A stretch of DNA of 8,585 bases from JAIVJM01 sp035761505 (GCA_035761505.1 DASTQX010000079.1:1-8585), one strand, 5' to 3'; shown: positions 1 through 5,865, counted from the stretch's first letter. The notes: generated from the letters alone by a model not told the origin. Numbers and translations: made by a program.

Positions 1-12
1 AAGCTTGACGGC

Positions 13-40
13 GAGCAGTAAGCAGTGAGCCGTGAGCAGT
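13..40 (+). repeat. GAGCAGT heptamer array (copy 1)
   Basis: Four head-to-tail 7-nt units are read directly: GAGCAGT, AAGCAGT, GAGCCGT, GAGCAGT. The first part, CGGCGAGCAGTAAGCAGTGA at 9-28, recurs exactly at 881-900, and an inverted version lies at about 964-998. It sits upstream of the lepB promoter and shows no coding character. I infer a family of short intergenic repeats rather than a regulatory site tied to one gene. Confidence 0.75.
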
Positions 41-97
41 TAAAGGAAATATGACTGCCGCCCGCGGCCCACTTCTGACCGCGTACTTTCTGCTCCG

Positions 98-127
98 TTG
101 ACAAAGCGCGCGCGCGGCGGCTAACCT
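98..127 (+). promoter_or_regulatory. Candidate sigma-70 promoter of lepB
   Basis: A perfect -35 hexamer TTGACA lies at 98-103. The best -10 at the right distance is TAACCT at 122-127 (18-nt spacer), which fits only at its first two bases and its last. Transcription would start around 134, leaving a leader of roughly 65 nt before the ATG at 201. The -35 is convincing and the -10 is weak. Confidence 0.4.
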
Positions 128-200
128 CAAAACTCGAAAGCTTTTGCGGCGGGGGCGCGGCTTTAAGGGGTCGCCCGAAGACGCGCCGCAGAGAGAACAC

Positions 201-893
201 ATGCTGCTATTCAGAAACAAGAGTCATGACGCGCCCGCCTTCGGCGACGTGCACGCCGACGACGACCAAGACATCGAGGTGCGCCGCCCGCAGGAAGAGT
301 CGCGGCGGCACTTCTGGGCCGAGGCGCGTCTGCTCTTCCGCGACCTCGCCTTCGCGCTGATGATTGCTTCGCTCGTCATCGTCTTCGTCGTCCAACCCGT
401 CAAGGTCGAGGGCACTTCGATGCTCCCGCGGCTCGAAGACGGCGAGCGGATTTTCGTCAACAAGCTCATCTACTACGGGCTGCCGGAGTTGGAGCGCGGC
501 GACATCATTGTCTTTTGGTATCCGGAAGACCCGACGAAGAGCTACATCAAGCGGCTCATCGGGCTGCCCGGCGAGAGGGTGGAGGTCAGGGACGGGCGCA
601 TCCTGATTAACGGTAGGGAACTGGGCGAGCCGTATCTCGACCCGGAGCGCAACGTGACGACGCAGACTCTGCCGCCCGTCCACGTCAAGTCGCACTACTA
701 TTTCGTGATGGGCGACAACCGGGACAATTCGAGCGACTCGCGCTCGTGGGGGCTCGTGCCCGAAAAGTACATCTACGGCAAGGCGCTCTTCCGCTACTGG
801 CCGCTCGGCAAGGCGAGCGTCATCCGCCACGAAACCGAATACCCCGGCATCCCCGGTCGCGAGCGCTACCGGGAAGTAAGCGGCGAGCAGTAA
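201..893 (+). CDS. lepB: Signal peptidase I
   Basis: Type I leader peptidase (family S26) of 230 aa. It removes signal peptides from proteins exported by Sec or Tat on the outer face of the cytoplasmic membrane. One N-terminal membrane segment spans about 47-65. The catalytic serine is Ser73 in GTSMLP and the general-base lysine is Lys117 in SYIKRLIGLPGE. The conserved box MGDNRDNSSDSRSWG occupies 170-184. A single anchor and a short catalytic domain match the compact Gram-positive-like type rather than the longer two-anchor E. coli enzyme. I chose the ATG at 201, preceded by a purine-rich GAGAGA at 191-196. An in-frame TTG at 144 would add 19 basic, low-complexity residues and is less likely. 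The last codons and the stop lie inside a copy of the intergenic heptamer repeat, so the C-terminal SGEQ may be repeat-derived. Confidence 0.95.
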   Translation: MLLFRNKSHDAPAFGDVHADDDQDIEVRRPQEESRRHFWAEARLLFRDLAFALMIASLVIVFVVQPVKVEGTSMLPRLEDGERIFVNKLIYYGLPELERGDIIVFWYPEDPTKSYIKRLIGLPGERVEVRDGRILINGRELGEPYLDPERNVTTQTLPPVHVKSHYYFVMGDNRDNSSDSRSWGLVPEKYIYGKALFRYWPLGKASVIRHETEYPGIPGRERYREVSGEQ

Positions 894-1000
894 GCAGTGA
901 AAGTGGTTTCAACTTTGAGCTTCGAGATTTCAAATGGAGAGCCCGGAAACTGCTCGACAGTAGTTACGGCTTACTGCTCACCGCTCGCTGCTCACTGATT
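881..1000. repeat. Inverted pair of GAGCAGT heptamer arrays
   Basis: The left arm at 881-900 (CGGCGAGCAGTAAGCAGTGA) is identical to 9-28 and overlaps the end of lepB. The right arm at about 964-998 is the same heptamer type in reverse orientation. Bases 885-900 and 964-979 are complementary at 14 of 16 positions, including an uninterrupted 11-bp block (885-895 with 969-979). About 63 nt lie between the arms, with a small internal hairpin (ACTG 949-952 with CAGT 958-961). This fills the whole lepB/TPR spacer. In RNA it could form a long stem, so it may also attenuate read-through. No SD sequence or obvious promoter is visible in it. Confidence 0.7.
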
Positions 1001-1002
1001 TT

Positions 1003-2304
1003 ATGTCCGACCTTCTGCGCCCATTGCTGTTGATGTTCTACGCGCCCGCGCGCGGGATGGCGGAGGTGCGCGACCGGGTGTCGCTCGGTCAGGCGGCGCT
1101 GCTGGCGCTCGTGCTGCAAGCGCTGCACACGCTCTACGCGCAGTGGCCGGTGCTGGCGGTGACGGTCGCGCAGTTCGGCGCGTGGGCGGCGTTGGGCGTG
1201 GTCTTCGCTTCCGCCGGGTCGCTGCTCCTCATCGGGCTCGTCTTCGTGCCGCTCGCCGTGGTGCTGGCGAACCTCTTCGAGCGGAGGGGGAGCGTCGGGC
1301 TCGTGCTGCGTCAGGAGTACGGCGCGATGGCCGCGACGACGCTCTACGCGCTGGCCGCCGCGAGCCTCCTGGCGCTCCCGCTGGCTTACCTCGCGAGGGC
1401 GTCCGGCCTCGAAGCGGTGCGCGAGACGCTCGTGCCGATGGTCGAGATGGCGCGCAGCGCCGGCCCCGAAGGGCTGACCCCGGAGCAGGGGCGGGCGCTG
1501 GCGGCGCAGTTGCCGGGCGTGCTGGCGCTGCTGGCGATTCAACCGTTGTTGCTCTTCGGCCTGTGGGCCGTGGCCGCCGTGCGCGCGGTCTTCCGGCTGG
1601 CGTGGTGGCGCTCGCTCGCGGTCGTCCTGATCGCCGGGGTGCTGATGCTCTGCGCCTCGCCGCTGCTCTTCTTCTTCAGCACGGTCTTGGCCTCGCCCTT
1701 CATCCTCCTGCTGATCTTCTTCATGGTGCGCGCCTATCTCGCCGACGCGGCCCGCGCGCAGAAAGCACGCGCCTCGTTCCGCCAGAACCTCGAAGCTGCG
1801 ACGCTCAACCCGGCGGACGCCTCGGCGCACTACAACCTCGGACTCATCCACCTCCAGCGCAAGGAACTCGAAGAGGCCCGCGCGCGCTTCAGCCGCGCCG
1901 TCGAGATAGACCCCGAAGAGGTGGACGCGCACTATCAACTCGGACGCATCGCGCGCGAGCAGGGACGGCACGCGGAAGCCATCGGCCATTTCGAGCAGGT
2001 CGTCGTGCGCGACCAGACGCACTCGCAGCACGAAATCTGGCGTGAGATCGGCGCGACCTACGTCGCCGCCGGGCAGTTTGAAGACGCGCAGGAAGTGCTC
2101 GGTCGCTTTCTCGAACACAGACAGTCAGACCCCGAAGGGCTCTACCTCATGGGGCGCGCGCAGTTCGGTCAGGGGCATCTGCGCGAGGCGAAGGAGTGGA
2201 TGCAGCGCTGCATCGAGGCCGTCAAGACCGCGCCCGCCTACAAGTACCGTGCCGACAAACGCTGGCTCAACGAGGCGCAGCAGTTCCTCCGCACGCAGGC
2301 TTGA
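1003..2304 (+). CDS. Yip1-like multi-pass membrane protein with C-terminal TPR repeats
   Basis: A 433-aa protein in two parts. Residues 1-245 hold about five or six hydrophobic segments (roughly 30-48, 62-90, 107-130, 171-197, 204-222, 226-243). They open with MSDLLRPLLLMFYAPARGMA, which resembles the start of Yip1/YIPF-type bacterial membrane proteins. Residues 257-410 carry about four tetratricopeptide repeats, seen in AHYNLGLIHLQRKELEEARA, AHYQLGRIAREQGRHAEAIG, WREIGATYVAAGQFEDAQEV and LYLMGRAQFGQGHLREAKEW. The last membrane segment places the TPR array on one side of the membrane, by analogy the cytoplasm, as a protein-docking module. The partner is not evident. The ATG at 1003 has no SD because a repeat abuts it; ATG 1033 is an alternative but would cut a typical N-terminus. 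The stop is 17 nt before carA, so co-transcription is likely. The substrate or pathway is unknown. Confidence 0.8.
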   Translation: MSDLLRPLLLMFYAPARGMAEVRDRVSLGQAALLALVLQALHTLYAQWPVLAVTVAQFGAWAALGVVFASAGSLLLIGLVFVPLAVVLANLFERRGSVGLVLRQEYGAMAATTLYALAAASLLALPLAYLARASGLEAVRETLVPMVEMARSAGPEGLTPEQGRALAAQLPGVLALLAIQPLLLFGLWAVAAVRAVFRLAWWRSLAVVLIAGVLMLCASPLLFFFSTVLASPFILLLIFFMVRAYLADAARAQKARASFRQNLEAATLNPADASAHYNLGLIHLQRKELEEARARFSRAVEIDPEEVDAHYQLGRIAREQGRHAEAIGHFEQVVVRDQTHSQHEIWREIGATYVAAGQFEDAQEVLGRFLEHRQSDPEGLYLMGRAQFGQGHLREAKEWMQRCIEAVKTAPAYKYRADKRWLNEAQQFLRTQA

Positions 2305-2321
2305 GGCGGAAACCGGAAGAC

Positions 2322-3422
2322 ATGGAGAAGAGAGAAAACAAAGCCGCCTTGCTCGTCCTCGAAGACGGTCGCGCCTTTCGCGGTCGCTCGTGGGGCGCGG
2401 AGGGCGAGTCGTGCGGCGAGATGGTCTTCAACACCTCGATGTCCGGCTATCAGGAGGTTCTGACCGACCCTTCTTACGCGGGGCAGATCGTGTGCATGAC
2501 CTACCCGCTCATCGGCAACTACGGCGTGAACGAGGCGGACGCCGAATCGGCGAGGCCGTGGGTCGAGGGCTTCGTCGTGCGCGAGGCGAGCCGCACGATG
2601 TCGAACTGGCGCGCGGAGGAGACGCTCGACGCCTACCTTAAACGTTGGAACGTGGTGGCGATTGACCGCGTGGACACTCGCGCGCTCGTCCGTCACATCC
2701 GCGAGCGCGGGGCGATGCGCGCGTGCCTCTCGACCGTTGACCTCGACGAGCGGAGCGTGCTTGAGAAGGCGCTCGGCTCCGCGCCGATGGAGAACAGGGA
2801 ACTAGCGAGCGTGGTGACGACGCCGCGCGCGTATGAGGTGGCGGCGGTCGGCGAGGAGCGCTTCCACGTCGTCTGCTACGACTTCGGCGTCAAGCGGAAC
2901 TCGCTCGGCGAGCTGTCGCGGCTCGGCTGCCGCGTGACGGTCGTGCCCTCAACGACTCCCGCCGCCGAAGTCCTGGCGCTCAAGCCCGACGGCGTTTATC
3001 TCTCGAACGGGCCGGGCGACCCGGCCTCGATGCACGCGGCGGTGGAAGAGATTCGGCGTCTGACCGAGAGCGGCGTCCCGACCTTCGGCATCTGCTTCGG
3101 CCACCAACTCTTGGGCCGCGCCTTCGGCGGCGAGACTTACAAGCTGCGCTTCGGCCACCGGGGCGGCAACCAGCCCGTCAAAGACATCTCGACCGGGCGG
3201 GTCGAGATTACCTCGCACAACCACGGCTTCGCCGTCCGCGCCGAGAGCCTCCCGCCGGAAGTCGAGGTCACGCACCTCAACCTCAACGACAACTGCGTCG
3301 AGGGCTTGCGCCACAAGCGCCTGCCCGTCATCTCCGTGCAGTACCACCCGGAAGCCGCGCCCGGCCCGCACGACGCCGCGCACCACTTCCAACGCTTCGT
3401 CGAGTTGATGGAACGAAGATAA
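2322..3422 (+). CDS. carA: Carbamoyl-phosphate synthase, small (glutaminase) subunit
   Basis: CarA of 366 aa, the usual family length. It hydrolyses glutamine and channels ammonia to CarB, giving carbamoyl phosphate for arginine and pyrimidine synthesis in the cytoplasm. The N-terminal CarA domain shows GEMVFNTSMSGYQEVLTDPS (32-51) and TYPLIGNYGVN (60-70). The class I glutamine amidotransferase domain begins near 182, with LSNGPGDP (227-234), the nucleophile Cys258 in FGICFGHQLLG, and His342 and Glu344 in VQYHPEAAPGPHD completing the triad. All catalytic residues are present. The start is ATG 2322, with AGGCGGA at 2304-2310 or GGAAG at 2315-2319 as a modest SD; the in-frame upstream extension overlaps the TPR gene and is not CarA-like. 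carB is not in the window. It ends convergently with the hydrolase across a perfect hairpin. Confidence 0.97.
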   Translation: MEKRENKAALLVLEDGRAFRGRSWGAEGESCGEMVFNTSMSGYQEVLTDPSYAGQIVCMTYPLIGNYGVNEADAESARPWVEGFVVREASRTMSNWRAEETLDAYLKRWNVVAIDRVDTRALVRHIRERGAMRACLSTVDLDERSVLEKALGSAPMENRELASVVTTPRAYEVAAVGEERFHVVCYDFGVKRNSLGELSRLGCRVTVVPSTTPAAEVLALKPDGVYLSNGPGDPASMHAAVEEIRRLTESGVPTFGICFGHQLLGRAFGGETYKLRFGHRGGNQPVKDISTGRVEITSHNHGFAVRAESLPPEVEVTHLNLNDNCVEGLRHKRLPVISVQYHPEAAPGPHDAAHHFQRFVELMERR

Positions 3423-3434
3423 GGCGGAACGTTG

Positions 3435-3487
3435 AACGCGGAACGATGAACTGAAGACGACCTGTTTTCAGTTCATCGTTCCGCGTT
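3435..3487. terminator. Perfect 21-bp inverted repeat between convergent genes
   Basis: Bases 3435-3455 are the exact reverse complement of 3467-3487, with an 11-nt loop; three further pairs including one wobble could close part of the loop. It fills the 63-nt gap between the carA stop (3422) and the hydrolase stop (3486-3488) and overlaps the latter by two bases. Position and strength suit a bidirectional terminator, although there is no clean U-tract. The left arm belongs to a tandem 14-nt repeat (CGGAACGTTGAACG at 3425-3438, CGGAACGATGAACT at 3439-3452), which suggests a dispersed palindromic repeat serving as a terminator. Confidence 0.7.
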
Positions 3488-4601
3488 ATCTTCGCTGCAT
3501 CTCGGCGATTACGTCGGCGAAGATTTTGGAGGTGCGGGCGGGCTGCGAGTAGGGGCTGTTGTGGACGGCGTCGCGGTTCGTGATGGGGAGGAACGTCCAA
3601 CCTTCGCCCGCGCCGTAGAGGTAGATGCCGAGCGTCGCCTCCTCCTCCGGCTTGAAGAGGAAGTCTTCCGAGTAACAGGCGAGGCCGAAGGCGTAGCGGC
3701 TGAAGAGCGCGTGGCGGACGTGCGGGCGCTCGAAGGCGCTCCACTCCTCTCTGTCCAAATCTATCCCGGCCAACTCCGAGCCCGCCGCGTAGGACTCCAT
3801 GCCGTTCAGAGCGCCCGCCTCGATGAGCGTGGGCGACCCGGCGGCGAGCCCGCCCTCGACGCCGAAGAAGGTTTTCAGATAGTCCTCGTCCGAGGCGTAC
3901 ATGAAGGGGCCGTAGGCGGCGTTGGCCGTGACGAAGGGCGTCAGGATGGCGAGCGCCGGGCTGACGGGGCCGCCCGCGTCAACCGGGCCGGTCGTCAGAG
4001 ACCAGGGGACTTCTTCGGGGATGGCGGGCGCAAGCAGCACCACGCCGCGCGTCCCGTGCGCCTCTGCGAGCGTCGTCCCGTCGGAGATGAAAGACTGTTC
4101 GAGGAGCATCGCCAGCAACCCGCCCATGCTGTGGCCGCAGACGATGTCGAGCGGGTCTTGAGACCGACTCTTGAGCGCGGCCAGCACCTGCCGGAGCGCG
4201 CTCACGTAGTCGTCGAGCGTGAGCAGGCCGAACTTGATGTTGGGCGGCGACTGGCTGCCGCCGTGGCCGGGCAGGTCGACGGCGTAAACTTGCGAGACGC
4301 CTTCGACGAAGCCGCCCAGAGGGTCGAGGAGCGTCGCGGCGAGCGGCGTGAAGAAGTTGAAGTTGTGGCCGATGCCGTGAAGCATGAAGACCGTGAGGCC
4401 GTCGGCGCGCACCGGCGAGTACCAGCGGCGCGCGTGGCAGGTGAAACTGTCGTCGGGGAGCAGCCTGTCCATCCTTCCTTCGCCTTCGAGCGCGACCGTG
4501 AAGTAGATGTCCTCGAAGGGGGCTGGCGGGGGCGTGTACGAAGGGTAAGACCCGCTCCGGCGTGGCTGGTTCCGGGCGTCTTCCGGGTCGCGTGTGAGCA
4601 T
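3486..4601 (-). CDS. Alpha/beta-hydrolase fold protein
   Basis: A 371-aa protein with the alpha/beta-hydrolase core at about 65-370. The oxyanion strand-loop is FMLHGIGHN (72-80). Next come VYAVDLPGHGGS (105-116) and the nucleophile elbow CGHSMGG with Ser158. The likely base is His347 in NRDAVHNSPYSQP, and Glu333 in YGAGEGWTFLP is the best candidate acid, replacing the more usual Asp. The family covers esterases, lipases, peptidases and dehalogenases, and nothing here fixes the substrate. There is no signal peptide; the first 30 residues are proline-rich and probably disordered. The start is the ATG at 4601 because AGGAGG lies 8 nt upstream (4610-4615) and hydrolase homology begins only after it. 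As sequenced the frame stays open upstream into a receiver domain, so a longer fusion is the alternative model. It converges with carA. Confidence 0.8.
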   Translation of the reverse strand: MLTRDPEDARNQPRRSGSYPSYTPPPAPFEDIYFTVALEGEGRMDRLLPDDSFTCHARRWYSPVRADGLTVFMLHGIGHNFNFFTPLAATLLDPLGGFVEGVSQVYAVDLPGHGGSQSPPNIKFGLLTLDDYVSALRQVLAALKSRSQDPLDIVCGHSMGGLLAMLLEQSFISDGTTLAEAHGTRGVVLLAPAIPEEVPWSLTTGPVDAGGPVSPALAILTPFVTANAAYGPFMYASDEDYLKTFFGVEGGLAAGSPTLIEAGALNGMESYAAGSELAGIDLDREEWSAFERPHVRHALFSRYAFGLACYSEDFLFKPEEEATLGIYLYGAGEGWTFLPITNRDAVHNSPYSQPARTSKIFADVIAEMQRR

Positions 4602-5198
4602 GGGGGAATCCTCCTGCGTGAGTGGGGGCGTGCTGCGGCGGGGTGGCCGACGAAGCCCTCCGGCGGACTCGCGCGCCGAGGCGGCGGCGTGTGAGCTTGT
4701 GGTTACGAGGCGGAGCGCGCGCCGGACGCCCGGCGGGCGGGGCCGGGCGTTGTGCGTGCGGGCGGTAAGACTAAACGAGGCCGCGTCGGCTGTCAAGGAA
4801 AAATCGGCGCGCGCTTTTTCGTCGGGCCGGAGCAGTTGGTCTATGGTCTGGACGAGGGCGATGAAGTCGGAGGTCTTGCTGAGATAGAGGCGGACGCCCG
4901 CCTGTCGGACTTTGAGCCGGTCGAAGCCGGAACTCTCCAGAGAGAAGAGCAGCACGGGGGTCACGGGGTCAATGGCGCGCAAATCGCGGCAGAGGTCGAG
5001 GCTGTCGGCGTCCATATACGAGTCGTTGAGGACGTAGAGGTCGAAGCGGTCGGTCGAGGCGTACTTCAGGCACTCGGCAGCCGTCTGCGCCGTCTCGACC
5101 TCGTAACCCTTCTCGCGGAGCAGGAGGGCGATCAGGTCACTCACGTCCTTGTTCGATTCGGCGCACAGGATGCGCCTCTTCTGCTGACCTGTCGGCAT
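3486..5198 (-). CDS. Alternative gene model: continuous receiver-hydrolase frame as sequenced
   Basis: Taken literally, one open frame of 570 codons joins the receiver (about 1-125) to the hydrolase (about 230-570). The join is about 70 residues rich in Arg, Pro, Ala and Ser (131-199), with looser codon choice than either domain and no visible fold. I consider this less likely than two genes. The hydrolase has its own strong SD and promoter-like elements inside the linker. The sister receiver ends shortly after its last helix, and dropping one base near 4815-4819 or 4799-4803 yields a stop at the corresponding point. If the reading is correct, it would be a CheY-like/hydrolase fusion, an uncommon architecture. 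Confidence 0.35.
   Translation of the reverse strand: MPTGQQKRRILCAESNKDVSDLIALLLREKGYEVETAQTAAECLKYASTDRFDLYVLNDSYMDADSLDLCRDLRAIDPVTPVLLFSLESSGFDRLKVRQAGVRLYLSKTSDFIALVQTIDQLLRPDEKARADFSLTADAASFSLTARTHNARPRPPGVRRALRLVTTSSHAAASARESAGGLRRPPRRSTPPLTQEDSPMLTRDPEDARNQPRRSGSYPSYTPPPAPFEDIYFTVALEGEGRMDRLLPDDSFTCHARRWYSPVRADGLTVFMLHGIGHNFNFFTPLAATLLDPLGGFVEGVSQVYAVDLPGHGGSQSPPNIKFGLLTLDDYVSALRQVLAALKSRSQDPLDIVCGHSMGGLLAMLLEQSFISDGTTLAEAHGTRGVVLLAPAIPEEVPWSLTTGPVDAGGPVSPALAILTPFVTANAAYGPFMYASDEDYLKTFFGVEGGLAAGSPTLIEAGALNGMESYAAGSELAGIDLDREEWSAFERPHVRHALFSRYAFGLACYSEDFLFKPEEEATLGIYLYGAGEGWTFLPITNRDAVHNSPYSQPARTSKIFADVIAEMQRR
4768..4796 (-). promoter_or_regulatory. Candidate promoter of the hydrolase gene
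   Basis: On the minus strand a perfect TTGACA (plus 4791-4796) is followed after exactly 17 nt by TAGTCT (plus 4768-4773), which matches the -10 consensus at its first two and last bases. The leader would be about 160 nt. The -35 overlaps the predicted stop codon of the upstream receiver, just as the promoter candidate at 5257-5285 overlaps the stop of the first receiver. This parallel arrangement supports separate transcription of the hydrolase. Confidence 0.4.
4793..5198 (-). CDS. CheY-like single-domain receiver with non-canonical acceptor site (paralogue 2)
   Basis: A receiver-domain protein starting at ATG 5198, with a weak AGGGG (plus 5208-5212) upstream. Strand 1 is RRILCAESNKD; the usual acidic pair is reduced to Glu13 followed by Ser14. 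At the phospho-acceptor position, in FDLYVLNDSYMDADSLDL, there is Asn58 instead of Asp, with Asp59 next to it. The switch Ser86 (LLFSLESS) and Lys108 (YLSKTSD) are kept. It is clearly paralogous to the next receiver upstream (shared LCAE, ECL, RFDLY, LDLCR, DR..AG, YL.K). There is no output domain. The expected end is the TGA at 4793-4795, giving about 134 aa versus 137 in the sister, but reaching it requires one base fewer in this reading, so the 3' end is uncertain. It probably acts as a phosphorylation-independent or degenerate receiver in protein-protein signalling. Confidence 0.65.
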
Positions 5199-5256
5199 TG
5201 AAAGAGACCCCTAGATATAAACGGGAGAGGGGGAAACCTTTCGACGGGGGAACTTT

Positions 5257-5285
5257 AATGTAATGACTGACGCGCCGCGCGTCAA
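5257..5285 (-). promoter_or_regulatory. Candidate promoter of the second receiver gene
   Basis: Minus-strand TTGACG (plus 5280-5285, 5 of 6 to consensus) and TACATT (plus 5257-5262, 4 of 6) are separated by 17 nt. The -35 overlaps the TGA stop of the upstream receiver. A palindrome TGACGCG-ccg-CGCGTCA (5268-5284) covers the -35 and much of the spacer and could be an operator. The leader to ATG 5198 would be about 50 nt. Confidence 0.5.
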
Positions 5286-5695
5286 GGGTCAGAGATTTTT
5301 TCGTGCGGGGCGGCCCCCCTCGCGCTCGGCAGGAGGATGGAGTTGACCGTCTGCACGATCTCGAAGATGTCGTCGGGCTTGGTGAGGTAGGCCGAAGCCC
5401 CGGCCTCCATCCCGCGCTCGCGGTCGTTCTGGAAGGCGCGCGACGAGAAGAAGAGGATCGGGATTTCGGGCGTGAGCCGCCGGAGTTGCCGGCAGAGGTC
5501 GAGGGCCGTGCCGTCAATGTAGTCGTCGTCGAGCATGTAGAGGTCGAAGCGCTCGCCCCTCACCAGTTCGAGGCACTCGCCGACGGTTCTGGCCGCGACG
5601 ACCTCGTGGCCCTGTTGCGCGAGCAGCGTGGTGATGAGGCTGCAAGTGTCCACATGGGGTTCGGCGCAAAGTACGCGCCGTTCGCGAGGAGGCAT
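5282..5695 (-). CDS. CheY-like single-domain response regulator (paralogue 1)
   Basis: A 137-aa stand-alone receiver. Strand 1 is RRVLCAEPHVD, with Glu12 retained but Pro13 where the second acidic residue normally sits. The phospho-acceptor is most likely Asp56 in FDLYMLDDDYIDGTALDLC. The switch Ser84/Ser85 (LFFSSRA) and Lys106 (YLTKPDD) are present. No DNA-binding or enzymatic output domain follows, so it would act through protein contacts in a histidine-kinase pathway; no kinase is in the window. The start is ATG 5695 because AAGGAG lies 8 nt upstream (plus 5704-5709); the frame is open further upstream but is not receiver-like. A tandem paralogue follows 83 nt downstream with similar leader motifs, which points to a local duplication. 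Confidence 0.88.
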   Translation of the reverse strand: MPPRERRVLCAEPHVDTCSLITTLLAQQGHEVVAARTVGECLELVRGERFDLYMLDDDYIDGTALDLCRQLRRLTPEIPILFFSSRAFQNDRERGMEAGASAYLTKPDDIFEIVQTVNSILLPSARGAAPHEKISDP

Positions 5696-5740
5696 CGGGG
5701 GAACTCCTTTTGAGGCTGACGACGGGGGAACAACTCCTTT
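5696..5740 (-). repeat. Duplicated SD-plus-CCCCCG leader motif
   Basis: Upstream of the first receiver, the minus strand reads AAAAGGAGTTCCCCCG (plus 5696-5711, directly before ATG) and again AAAGGAGTTGTTCCCCCG (plus 5723-5740). Only the first can serve ATG 5695. Related blocks occur upstream of the second receiver (plus 5229-5241 and 5242-5255) and before the hydrolase ATG (AGGAGGATTCCCCC, plus 4602-4615). The 12-mer CGACGGGGGAAC is identical at 5242-5253 and 5720-5731. Confidence 0.6.
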
Positions 5741-5835
5741 GTGGAGCGCAGAGATACGGGACTCTATAAGCTGAACTTGCTGAAAATCTGTCCGAAAGCG
5801 TACCCGCTTTCTCCGGGTGAGGCCCTGACGGCCAG

Positions 5836-5865
5836 TATTAAGCCTCAAATCACGCAAATAAGCAA
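5836..5865 (-). promoter_or_regulatory. Candidate promoter of the first receiver gene
   Basis: Minus-strand TTGCTT (plus 5860-5865) lies 17 to 19 nt from a TA-rich -10 region (CTTAATAC, plus 5835-5842). The hexamers are only fair. Support comes from the 12-mer GCAAAACTCTTG that ends in this -35 and is also found at the -35 of the divergent promoter at 6038-6067. The leader would be about 135 nt. Confidence 0.3.

Noticed and set aside
144..200. N-terminal extension of lepB from a TTG codon
   Set aside because: The added residues are basic and low in complexity, and no SD precedes TTG 144. ATG 201 has a purine-rich site and gives the normal family length.
964..2118. Long minus-strand open frame (384 codons) opposite the membrane-TPR gene
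   Set aside because: The product is dominated by Arg, His, Gln and Glu with no domain or SD. It mirrors the high-GC codon pattern of the plus-strand gene, whose TPR and membrane motifs are clear.
3561..4694. Long plus-strand open frame (377 codons) opposite the hydrolase
   Set aside because: Arg/Val/Glu-rich composition without motifs. The minus strand carries the GHSMG elbow and a strong SD, so this is an antisense shadow.
5696..5857. 54-residue N-terminal extension of the first receiver
   Set aside because: The extension lies over the leader with its duplicated SD motif and is not receiver-like. ATG 5695 with AAGGAG aligns with the start of the paralogue.
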